A program made the position numbers and the translations under genes. From assembly GCA_027592745.1 (NCBI GenBank), contig JAQCLG010000017.1, positions 1 to 38,109 on the forward strand: 38,109 nt of DNA. The letters run 5' to 3'. Below the pieces are notes generated by a model. The model made no database searches and was not told the origin of the DNA. It worked only from the letters and a program-made list of their open reading frames with translations. Source of the stretch: Pseudomonadota bacterium (GTDB taxonomy: Bacteria > Pseudomonadota > Alphaproteobacteria > SP197). Each line of letters opens with the position of its first letter. Position 1 is the stretch's first letter. Below, in pieces: positions 8,221 through 15,468 of this stretch.

Positions 8221-9165
8221 TTATTCGGCCGCCGCCGGATGGGGACAATGGCCGTCCTCGTAAAGCGGATGTACCGGGTGGTCCTTTGGGTGCAGCAGGA
8301 AACGGCGCACGATTTCGCGGTAGCCATGCCAGACAAAGCCGCCGTTGCCGGCTTCCCATTCCTGACGGCGCTCGCGGTAGTAGCCCGGCAGGTCGTACCA
8401 GGCCAGGCCAGGCACCGCATGGTGCACGGCGTGGAGGTTGTTGTTGAGGTAGAGCAGCGCCAGCGGCGGTTCCGCACGGTTGATCGCGATGCGGTGCTCG
8501 TAGCGTGCCGCCGGACGATGTTCGGCAAAGGAACGCAGCATGGTGAGCGATGCCCCCGGGTAGGCAAAGAGCAGGAGATAACTCCATAGCGGCATGCCGC
8601 ACACGCCCACGACCCAGGCTATGACCAGCGCCATGCCGATGGCGTGGCGCAGCCAGACCTGCAGGTGAGCGGTATCGCCCGAAAGCAGGCGGCGCCCCTC
8701 GCCGACGTAGAGACCCCAGGTCGCCATGGCCGGCCCGAGCAGGAGGCGGCCGAGGACGGTCATGTTGGCGCGCAGCAACAGGCGATGAACGGTGCCCATG
8801 CGGGCCCACCGATCGGGCGTGACATAGAAGCTCTCGGGATCGTCGACCGGGCAGGTCAGACGCCAGTCGAGGTGATGCGCCAGATGGCTGTCGCGGTAGA
8901 TGCCGTAGGGATACCACATCGCGAGGGTGGGAAAGACCAGCGCCTCGTTGATCCAGGGCGTGCGGGTGGGATGGCCGTGGAGCACCTCGTGCTGGAGGTG
9001 GCCGAACCAAGCAATGAGCCAGGCGCCCAGAGGCAAGAGGACGAACCATGGCAGCACGGCATGCCACCAGGTCAGGGCCAGCCAGCTACCGTAGATGAGC
9101 GCGGCCAGTCCCCAGGTTGGCAGCTCCCAGCGGCGCCATAGCGGCGCGTACGTCATCATCACCAT
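8221..9165 (-). CDS. Membrane-bound fatty acid desaturase
   Basis: This 314-aa integral membrane protein carries the three histidine boxes of the acyl-lipid desaturase/hydroxylase superfamily that bind a di-iron centre: HEVLHGH, HLAHH and HAVHH. Hydrophobic segments flank the first box and separate the second and third. It should introduce a double bond or hydroxyl group into a membrane acyl chain or similar lipid. I used the ATG at 9165 (Met-Val-Met-Met); two further ATGs follow, and an upstream GTG at 9294 would extend it into the regulatory region, so the start is uncertain. It is divergent from an XRE regulator, a classic regulator-target arrangement. Confidence 0.85.
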   Translation of the reverse strand: MVMMTYAPLWRRWELPTWGLAALIYGSWLALTWWHAVLPWFVLLPLGAWLIAWFGHLQHEVLHGHPTRTPWINEALVFPTLAMWYPYGIYRDSHLAHHLDWRLTCPVDDPESFYVTPDRWARMGTVHRLLLRANMTVLGRLLLGPAMATWGLYVGEGRRLLSGDTAHLQVWLRHAIGMALVIAWVVGVCGMPLWSYLLLFAYPGASLTMLRSFAEHRPAARYEHRIAINRAEPPLALLYLNNNLHAVHHAVPGLAWYDLPGYYRERRQEWEAGNGGFVWHGYREIVRRFLLHPKDHPVHPLYEDGHCPHPAAAE

Positions 9166-9255
9166 GGAGGGCGCTCGTTCCCGTGAAGTCTGTGACGATT
9201 CAACGACAGCCAAGCCCCTTGTGTCGTTGTGGGAATGCGCAGATTCTGCATCGAC

Positions 9256-9291
9256 TTGTAACGTTGCATCCCGTTTGGTGATATTTGTAAC
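9256..9291 (+). promoter_or_regulatory. Candidate promoter and operator repeats for the XRE gene
   Basis: Two exact TTGTAAC direct repeats lie at 9256-9262 and 9285-9291, 29 bp start to start. The first forms part of the near-palindrome TGTAACGTTGCA (9258-9269) and also supplies a -35-like TTGTAA. A -10-like TGATAT (9279-9284) follows at 17-base spacing. The second copy sits at the expected transcription start, about 20 bases before the XRE ATG. This stretch is distinctly AT-richer than its surroundings. Binding by the adjacent regulator is inferred, not shown. Confidence 0.45.
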
Positions 9292-9311
9292 CACCGCAAC
9301 GAGCCGAGCCG

Positions 9312-10166
9312 ATGACTGATTACGACCGCCGCACCACCGTGCGCCTGTTCCGCGAGCGCCTGCAGGCGCTGATCAACGACCTGGGCGACAGCCAGGCCGC
9401 CTTTGCGCGCCGCATCGGCATCGACCGTTCGACGCTCTCGCAGCTGCTCTCGGGCCATGACGACCGCCTGCCCCGCGCCGACACCGTGGCGGCAGTGGCC
9501 CAGACCTGCCAGGTCAGCGCCGACTGGCTGCTGGGCCTCTCCCAGGAGACCGCCGCCGAGGAAGCGATCGTGGGTCCGCCGCTGGAGATCGCGACCGGCG
9601 CCGCCGATCCGGCCAACGACCGCCTCAGGGCCTGGCATGCCGAGGCCGCCGGCTACAAGGTGCGCTATGCACCCACCACCCTGCCCGACCTGCTCAAGAC
9701 CGAGGCCGTCAACCGCTACGAGTTCGGCGACAGCCGCGGCCTGTCGCTGCAGGCGGCCGAACGCGGCGCCTTCGACCGGCTTGCCTATTCGCGTCGTCCG
9801 GAAAACGACGTCGAGATCGTCAGTTCGATCCAGAGCCTGGAGAGCTTTGCGCGCGGCGAAGGCATCTGGCGGGGGCTGGCGGCCGCGGAGCGGCGCGAAC
9901 AGATCGAACGGATCGCGCAGCTCACCGATGAACTCTACCCCACCCTGCGCTGGTTCCTGTTCGATGCCCGGGAGCGTTACGCACCGCCGGTCACCATCTT
10001 CGGGCCCTTGCGGGCCGTGCTTTATGCCGGCGAGGTCTATTTCGTCTTCAACAGCCGCGACCACATCCGGCTGCTGACCGAACATTTCGACTCCCTGATC
10101 CGCTCGGCGGTCATCCACCCGCCCGAGATCCCTAGCTTTGCGACAGGCCTGCTGCGCGGTCTGTAG
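9312..10166 (+). CDS. XRE-family transcriptional regulator
   Basis: The 284-aa protein begins with a lambda-repressor-like helix-turn-helix at roughly residues 10-72 (QAAFARRIGIDRSTLSQLLS, then the helix ending in SADWLLGLS). The rest (residues 90-284) is a larger soluble domain of unknown family, probably a ligand-sensing or oligomerisation module. It lies divergently from a fatty acid desaturase with two TTGTAAC repeats between them, so control of the desaturase and autoregulation is a reasonable inference. The ATG at 9312 follows GAGCCGAGCC, a weak ribosome-binding site. It is longer than simple phage-type XRE repressors. Confidence 0.85.
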   Translation: MTDYDRRTTVRLFRERLQALINDLGDSQAAFARRIGIDRSTLSQLLSGHDDRLPRADTVAAVAQTCQVSADWLLGLSQETAAEEAIVGPPLEIATGAADPANDRLRAWHAEAAGYKVRYAPTTLPDLLKTEAVNRYEFGDSRGLSLQAAERGAFDRLAYSRRPENDVEIVSSIQSLESFARGEGIWRGLAAAERREQIERIAQLTDELYPTLRWFLFDARERYAPPVTIFGPLRAVLYAGEVYFVFNSRDHIRLLTEHFDSLIRSAVIHPPEIPSFATGLLRGL

Positions 10167-10276
10167 TCCAGCACGAAGGCACAGCGTGCCGGACGACGTC
10201 CGCGGGCTTGGAACCCTTGCGGCATGTGCGACTTCGCGGAAAGCTGCGCTCGCCCCCAAATCCAGGAGAAACGACC

Positions 10277-10687
10277 ATGGCGGAACGTACCCAGAGCGGC
10301 GGCTGCCTGTGCGGCGCCGTGCGATACCATACCAGCGCGCGCCTGCGCGACGTGGTGGCCTGCCACTGCAGCCAGTGCCAGAAGACCCACGGCAATTTCG
10401 CCGCCTACACCGCGGTGGAAACCGCCGACCTCATGTTCGACGAGGAGCGAGGCCTGGCCTGGTTTGCCTCCTCGGACAAGGCCGCGCGCGGCTTCTGCCG
10501 CGAGTGCGGCGCCAGCCTCTTCTGGCACCCCTCCTTCGCCAGTTACACGGCAGTGGCCGCAGGCACCCTCGACCAGCCGACCGGCCTCCGGCTGGTGCGC
10601 CACATCTTCACCGCCGACAAGCCCGACTGGTACGAGATCGGCGACGGTCTGGAACAGGTGGCACAGAGCCAGTACGGCAATTCCTGA
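10277..10687 (+). CDS. GFA-family (CENP-V/GFA) protein
   Basis: This 136-aa protein has the zinc-binding cysteine pattern of the glutathione-dependent formaldehyde-activating enzyme fold: GGCLCGAVRY near residues 8-17, CHCSQCQK near 35-42 and CRECGASLFWHP near 80-91. The founding member, Gfa of Paracoccus, was proposed to speed S-hydroxymethylglutathione formation, but most family members are uncharacterised, so a formaldehyde role is only a possibility. The ATG at 10277 has AGGAG eight bases upstream. Its stop overlaps the next start (TGATG), so it is probably co-translated with the binding-protein-like gene. Confidence 0.85.
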   Translation: MAERTQSGGCLCGAVRYHTSARLRDVVACHCSQCQKTHGNFAAYTAVETADLMFDEERGLAWFASSDKAARGFCRECGASLFWHPSFASYTAVAAGTLDQPTGLRLVRHIFTADKPDWYEIGDGLEQVAQSQYGNS

Positions 10688-11505
10688 TGGCCCTGCTCGC
10701 CAGCCTGCCGATGTACGACCTCGAGCCGTTGCGCCCCGCCACCGATGCCTGGTGGTCCGGGGTCGCCGCGGCGCTGCGCCGCCAGGGCTTCGACGATGCG
10801 CCCGGAACCCTGATGCGCGAGGGCGGCTTCACCGACCGTTTCGTCCAGTGGGCAAGTCCCGACCTGCTGCTCTCCCAGACCTGCGGCTATCCCCTGACCC
10901 ATGCCTTCTCCGGGCACCTGCGACTGGTCGCGACGCCGGTCTACCGGGCCGAACACTGCTCCGGGGCACGCTACTGCAGTGTCGTGGTGGTGGGACAGGA
11001 TCATCCGGCGGTCACGATCGACGAGCTTCGGGGCGGCTATGTCGCCGTCAACGGCTTCGACTCCCAGTCCGGTTTCAACAGCCTGCGCGCCCTGGTCGCG
11101 CCGCTCGCCCACGGGGGGCGTTTCTTCGGCAGGGTCAGCGAAACCGGGCGCCATGCCGCCTCGCTGGCCATGGTCGCCGCGGGCGAGGCCGACGTCTGCG
11201 CGCTCGATTGCGTCTCCTTCGCCCTGTGGCGCCGGCACATGCCCGAGCTTCTGGAAGGCACCAGGGTGCTGACGGTGACCGCGCGGGCACCCTCCCTGCC
11301 CTATGTCACCCATGCCGGGCGCAGCGACGAGGCGATCGCGCGCCTCGCCGCCGCGCTCGTCGAGGCGGCAGCGGATCCCGCCCTGGCGGCGGCGCGCGAG
11401 ACCCTGCTGATCGCGGGTTTCGAAACCCTGCCGCGCACGGCCTACGACGAGATCGACGCCATGGAGGACCTCGCCATCGCCGCAGGTTACCCGCAGCTGG
11501 CCTGA
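10687..11505 (+). CDS. PhnD/SsuA/TauA-like substrate-binding domain protein without signal peptide
   Basis: The 272-aa protein looks like a type 2 periplasmic-binding-protein fold of the phosphonate-binding (PhnD-like) group. Features are the segment DLLLSQTCGYPLTH, the cleft-loop ELRGGYVAVNGFDSQSGFNSLRALV, and GEADVCALDCVSFALWRRH. The N-terminus (MALLASLPMYDLEPLRPATD) has no signal peptide or lipobox and no transporter genes are adjacent. It is therefore probably a cytosolic ligand-binding or enzyme-like relative rather than an ABC transporter component. The start ATG overlaps the GFA stop codon (TGATG at 10685-10689), indicating coupling. The ligand is unknown. Confidence 0.8.
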   Translation: MALLASLPMYDLEPLRPATDAWWSGVAAALRRQGFDDAPGTLMREGGFTDRFVQWASPDLLLSQTCGYPLTHAFSGHLRLVATPVYRAEHCSGARYCSVVVVGQDHPAVTIDELRGGYVAVNGFDSQSGFNSLRALVAPLAHGGRFFGRVSETGRHAASLAMVAAGEADVCALDCVSFALWRRHMPELLEGTRVLTVTARAPSLPYVTHAGRSDEAIARLAAALVEAAADPALAAARETLLIAGFETLPRTAYDEIDAMEDLAIAAGYPQLA

Positions 11506-11646
11506 CCGACACACCATCTGGTGGTCGCGCGACTCGGGGGACTCAACATCTGCGCATAATGTGAATAAGTCATTTTTTGCTTGAATCTCATGGTTTTAGC
11601 AGGCTTCCTTGAATGCATAGTTCAGGGGATAACCCGGCGAGACACC

Positions 11647-12303
11647 ATGAGCATGCACGTGCGAGCGCCCCGCCTGGCGGGCAATTATCCGGTCATCTAT
11701 ACCGACCCTCCCTGGAACTTCTCGACCTGGTCGCGCAAGGGCCAGGGCCGGGGAGCCCAGGCCCATTACGACTGCATGACGCAGTCGGACCTGGAGGCGC
11801 TTCCCGTTGCGGACTGGGCGGCACCCGATGCGGTGCTGCTCATGTGGACCACAGACACACACCTGCCCCGCGCATTGGACCTGATCGAGGCCTGGGGTTT
11901 CACCTACAAGACGATCGGCTTCACCTGGGCCAAGCTCAACCAGTCGGCCGACGGCGAAGAGGGTTATACCGACCGCGATTTCTTCACCGGCATGGGCTAC
12001 TGGACGCGGGCGAACCCCGAACAATGCCTGCTGGCAACCCGTGGCCACCCCAAGCGCAAGGGCAAGGATGTCCGGCGCCTCGTGGTCTCGCCCCGGCGCG
12101 AGCACTCCCGCAAGCCCGAATGCGTCTATGACCGCATCGAACGGCTGGTCGATGGCCCCTACCTGGAGATGTTTGCCCGCACCAGCCATGCCGGCTGGGA
12201 CACCTGGGGCAACCAGGCCGGGCTGTTCGACGAAGGTTCGGTCGAGACGCGGCGCTGGGCGAGCGACCTCAAGCGCAACCCCGACAGCATCGCGGCGCGC
12301 TGA
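11647..12303 (+). CDS. MT-A70 family adenine-N6 methyltransferase-like protein
   Basis: This 218-aa protein has the catalytic motif DPPW at residues 20-23 (YTDPPWNFSTW) and the downstream blocks LMWTTDTHLPRALDLIEAWGF and REHSRKPECVYDRIERL of the MT-A70 group. It would transfer a methyl group from S-adenosylmethionine to adenine N6 in DNA or RNA. I used the ATG at 11647; in-frame ATGs at 11653 and 11590 and a TTG at 11581 are alternatives. There is no restriction endonuclease or phage gene beside it. The preceding 140 bp are unusually AT-rich for this window, which hints at acquisition by transfer. The target sequence is unknown. Confidence 0.85.
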   Translation: MSMHVRAPRLAGNYPVIYTDPPWNFSTWSRKGQGRGAQAHYDCMTQSDLEALPVADWAAPDAVLLMWTTDTHLPRALDLIEAWGFTYKTIGFTWAKLNQSADGEEGYTDRDFFTGMGYWTRANPEQCLLATRGHPKRKGKDVRRLVVSPRREHSRKPECVYDRIERLVDGPYLEMFARTSHAGWDTWGNQAGLFDEGSVETRRWASDLKRNPDSIAAR

Positions 12304-12314
12304 CCCTCCTTGCC

Positions 12315-12881
12315 ATGCCCGACATCGCCTTCTCCGCACTGGAGACGGCCCGGCTGCGGCTGCGACGCTTCCGGGAGGACGATCTCGATATCTTCCGGAC
12401 CTACCGCAGCCAGCCCGACACCGCACGGTTCCAGAGCTGGGAGGCGCCCTTCCCGGAAGCCGAGGCACGCGCCTTCCTGGACGAGATGATCGCAGCCCAT
12501 CCCGACACGCCCGGCCAGTGGTTCCAGTTTGCCATCGCCCTGCGCGACGACGACATGCTGGTCGGTGACATCGCCCTGCGCATCGACGGCGACGATCCCG
12601 GTGTGGCCGAACTCGGCTACACCCTGGACGCACGCGCCACCGGCAAGGGCCTTGCAAGTGAAGCCATTGCAGCGGTGCTGGCCTATGCCTTCGAGACACG
12701 CGGCAAGCGCCTGGTGGAGGCCTGGACCGATACGCGCCTCAGCCGCTCTCTCACCCTGCTCGCCCGCCTCGGCTTTACCCGTCCCTCGGGTCCGCCCCGG
12801 CACGGCTTCTACAAGGGCGAGTGGTGCGAGGACATCAACCACGCCATGACCGCGCAGGACTGGGCCGCACGAGCAGGTTGA
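12315..12881 (+). CDS. GNAT-family N-acetyltransferase, RimJ/RimL type
   Basis: The 188-aa protein starts with the RimJ/RimL-like pattern LETARLRLRRFREDDLDIF. It has the acetyl-CoA site near residues 108-120 (TLDARATGKGLASEAI, with GKGLAS in the R/Q-x-x-G-x-G/A position), then AWTDTRLSRSLTLLARLGF, the S/N-x-A-S-x-x-L-x-x-x-G-F stretch seen in many ribosomal-protein or antibiotic acetyltransferases. The start lies 11 bp after the MT-A70 stop, so it is probably in the same transcript. Whether it acts on protein N-termini or small molecules cannot be decided. Confidence 0.83.
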   Translation: MPDIAFSALETARLRLRRFREDDLDIFRTYRSQPDTARFQSWEAPFPEAEARAFLDEMIAAHPDTPGQWFQFAIALRDDDMLVGDIALRIDGDDPGVAELGYTLDARATGKGLASEAIAAVLAYAFETRGKRLVEAWTDTRLSRSLTLLARLGFTRPSGPPRHGFYKGEWCEDINHAMTAQDWAARAG

Positions 12882-13036
12882 GGCCGCTAGCATCCGCGAA
12901 TTGCCTCTGATCGTCCCTCGGGGCCGACGCAGCCTGCGCCGCGAGCGGACGCCGTTCTGGCGCATTGTATCGCGTGCGCGACATGTCCCATGATCGGCGT
13001 CGGCCATGTAAGGCCGGACCTTCCGTGGACATCCAC

Positions 13037-14143
13037 ATGCCGCACACACCCGAACTGCTTGAATCGATCTCCAGGCTCGACAGGGATCCGCACTCGCTGA
13101 GCGCGAACCACTACACCGATGACGGAATCATGAAGCAGGAATGGGAGCGCATCTTCGCCCAATCCTGGCTCTTTGCCGGATACTCCGACCAGTTGCGCCA
13201 ACCGGGCGACTACATCACCTGCATGGCCGGGAACGATCCGGTGGTGGTGGTGCGCGACGAGAGTGGCGTGTTGCGCGCGTTCTACAACATCTGCCGGCAT
13301 CGCGGGCATATCCTGATGAAGGAGGCCGCGGGCAACGTCCGGGGCTTCGTCTGCCCCTACCACGCCTGGGGCTACGTCACCGATGGCAGCCTGCGCAGTG
13401 CCCGTCACAGCGGCGATGTCGCGGGATTCGAGCCGGGAGCCTTCGGCCTGGTCGCGGTACGCGTCGAGATCTTCTGCGGCATGGTGTTCGTCTGCCTCGG
13501 CAGCGAGAGTCCTCCCGTGGCCGCCTGCTACCCAGGGCTGGAGGAGGAACTGCGGGCCTACGAGCCCGGCATCGACGACCTCCACTTCGTGTTCCGTCGG
13601 GAGGTCACGATCGAGGCCAACTGGAAGCTGGTGGTCGAGAACTACAACGAGAACTACCACACCCCCGTGGTACATCCGGCCTTGAGGAACGTGCTGACGA
13701 GCGACTACATCGTCACCCCGAGGGGCAGCTACATCAGCCACGAGGCCCGGGTGAATCCGGAAGCGACGGAGGGCTTCGACGCGACGACCATAGGCTACGA
13801 ACGCCACCTGAACTGGTGGCTGTGGCCGAACCTCTGCCTCATGTCGATCCCCCAAGGGGGCTTCCGCGTGCTCAACATCATGCCCGAAGGACCAGGCCGC
13901 ACGCGCGAGACCTACGACTTCTACCTGCCTTACAGCGAACCCAACGCGCAGCAGTGGCAGCAGATCCTCTTCGCCTGCGACACGGTCAACGTGGAGGACA
14001 TCGGGGTGTGCGAGGCCGTGCAGCGCGGCCAGGCGTCACGCAGCTTCGACCGGGGGCGCATGATGGTCGACCTCAAGGGACGGGACTGGAGCGAGCACGC
14101 CGTGGTGCACTTCCGCAATCTCGTGCTCGACGCCCTGGCCTGA
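13037..14143 (+). CDS. Rieske [2Fe-2S] aromatic-ring-hydroxylating-type oxygenase, alpha subunit
   Basis: The 368-aa protein has a Rieske centre, Cys86-x-His88 and Cys106-x2-His109 (CRHRG and CPYHAWG). It also has a mononuclear iron site in ENYNENYHTPVVHP, with His208 and His213. The bridging carboxylate between the centres is Glu205, not the usual Asp; carnitine monooxygenase CntA is a known example with Glu there. Length and context suggest N-demethylation or C-N cleavage of a quaternary amine rather than ring dihydroxylation. No reductase gene is adjacent. The start is uncertain: an ATG at 12983 is in frame, and neither has a strong ribosome-binding site. It converges on the DddP-like pair. 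Confidence 0.88.
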   Translation: MPHTPELLESISRLDRDPHSLSANHYTDDGIMKQEWERIFAQSWLFAGYSDQLRQPGDYITCMAGNDPVVVVRDESGVLRAFYNICRHRGHILMKEAAGNVRGFVCPYHAWGYVTDGSLRSARHSGDVAGFEPGAFGLVAVRVEIFCGMVFVCLGSESPPVAACYPGLEEELRAYEPGIDDLHFVFRREVTIEANWKLVVENYNENYHTPVVHPALRNVLTSDYIVTPRGSYISHEARVNPEATEGFDATTIGYERHLNWWLWPNLCLMSIPQGGFRVLNIMPEGPGRTRETYDFYLPYSEPNAQQWQQILFACDTVNVEDIGVCEAVQRGQASRSFDRGRMMVDLKGRDWSEHAVVHFRNLVLDALA

Positions 14144-14168
14144 GCGCTACCGCCGGGCGGCAGCGCTC
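14142..14168. terminator. GC-rich hairpin between convergent genes
   Basis: GAGCGCT-a-CCGCC (14142-14154) pairs with GGCGG-c-AGCGCTC (14156-14168) with one A/C mismatch and a very tight loop. It fills the 36-bp gap between the Rieske gene and the end of the DddP-like gene. There is no T-tract on either strand. A bidirectional termination or 3'-end protection role is inferred from position. Confidence 0.45.
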
Positions 14169-14179
14169 GGGCAGGAGGG

Positions 14180-15430
14180 TCAGTTGAGCAGAATGTGCTC
14201 GTAGGGGAAGGTCGAGAGACGGGCGGCACCGTTCTCGGTGATGAGCACCTGCTCCTCGAGCTTCACCCCCTCGACGCCGACTTCCGAGCCGATGTAGCTC
14301 TCGACGCAGACAGTCATGCCGACCTCCAGGGTACCCGAGGAGGAGGCTTCGGCGTTGTCGGTGAAGGTGATCGAGGGGTACTCGTCGACCATGCCGACAC
14401 CGTGCGCGGTGATACCGTATCGGCGGGCGGTGAACTCGTTGGGGATCTTCCAGGACTTCCTGGCCGCCTCGACGAAGCTCATGCCGGGCTGCAGCATCTC
14501 GATGTTGTACTGCACCTGCTCGTAGGCATAGGTGTAGATGCGCTTCTGCTCGTCGGTCGGCCGGCCGGGCTCGCAGAAATAGGTGCGCGAGATATCGGCG
14601 CAGTAGCCGAACGGCCCGACGAGGTCCGTATCGAAGCCGACCAGTTCACCGGCACGGATGACCCGGCTGGATGCCTCGCGGAACCAGGGGTTGGTGCGCC
14701 CGCCCGAGGACAGCAGGCGGGTCTCGATCCACTCGCCGCCCAGGGCGATGTTGACCTGGTGCAGGTGACTCCACAGCTCGACCTCGGTGACGCCGGGTCG
14801 CAGTTCCTCGCGCATCTTGGCCATGCCCGCCTCGCAGGCCGAGATCGCCTGGCACATGCAGGCGATCTCGTCGTCGGACTTGATGACGCGGGCGAGTTCG
14901 GTGACGCGGGTGCCGTTTTTGATTTCCCAGCCCAGCCTGGTGAGCTCGCGCACGCCTTCCATGTCGAGACGGTCGGCCGCAATGCGGCGGCTGCCTCCGG
15001 CATCGGCGCGCATGACGGCGTCGATGTCGGCGGCCCATTTCACGGCCTTCTCGTCGATGTTCTCGTCCGAGCCCATGTAGATGAAGCCGATCGCGGGACG
15101 GATCTCCCGGATCGTCTCGAGGTGGGCATAGAGGTGCATGGACTTCGGGTAGTCGAAGAGCACCGGCAGGCCTTCGACGGGGACCCAGACATAACGCAGG
15201 GGATTGTGCGTGAACCACACCTGCATGTTGCTGGAACCGGTCGCGTAGCGCTGGTTGATCGGGTCGTAGAGGATGATGCCGGCAAGGTCGAGACGCTTGA
15301 GCTGGGCCTGGATGCGGCCGAGGCGGTAGGCGCGCATCCGCTTCATGTCGATCTGGGGTTCGGCGTCGTGCTGGGACGCGCCCAGGGTGTTGCGGCCCAG
15401 ACGGATGCTTTCGAGATAGGCGTCGCTCAT
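14180..15430 (-). CDS. M24-family metalloenzyme, DddP-like (DMSP lyase-type active site), copy 1
   Basis: This 416-aa pita-bread-fold protein has the metal ligands Asp267, Asp269, Asp279, His343, Glu377 and Glu392. The spacings D-x-D, +10, +64 and the final 15 equal those of the DMSP lyase DddP (Asp295, Asp297, Asp307, His371, Glu406, Glu421). DddP's proposed catalytic base Asp377 and substrate-site Tyr366 correspond to Asp349 and Tyr338. The blocks GGEWIETRLLSSGGRTNPWF and FDTDLVGPFGYCADISRTY are also DddP-like. DddP cleaves dimethylsulfoniopropionate to acrylate and dimethyl sulfide. Creatinase or ectoine-hydrolase-like activity is the alternative. A second copy lies 38 bp upstream, and GGAGA precedes the ATG. 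Substrate identity is inference. Confidence 0.85.
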   Translation of the reverse strand: MSDAYLESIRLGRNTLGASQHDAEPQIDMKRMRAYRLGRIQAQLKRLDLAGIILYDPINQRYATGSSNMQVWFTHNPLRYVWVPVEGLPVLFDYPKSMHLYAHLETIREIRPAIGFIYMGSDENIDEKAVKWAADIDAVMRADAGGSRRIAADRLDMEGVRELTRLGWEIKNGTRVTELARVIKSDDEIACMCQAISACEAGMAKMREELRPGVTEVELWSHLHQVNIALGGEWIETRLLSSGGRTNPWFREASSRVIRAGELVGFDTDLVGPFGYCADISRTYFCEPGRPTDEQKRIYTYAYEQVQYNIEMLQPGMSFVEAARKSWKIPNEFTARRYGITAHGVGMVDEYPSITFTDNAEASSSGTLEVGMTVCVESYIGSEVGVEGVKLEEQVLITENGAARLSTFPYEHILLN

Positions 15431-15468
15431 GGCGTGATCGTCTCCCGCGCGGTCGCAGCCGCGCCGTT

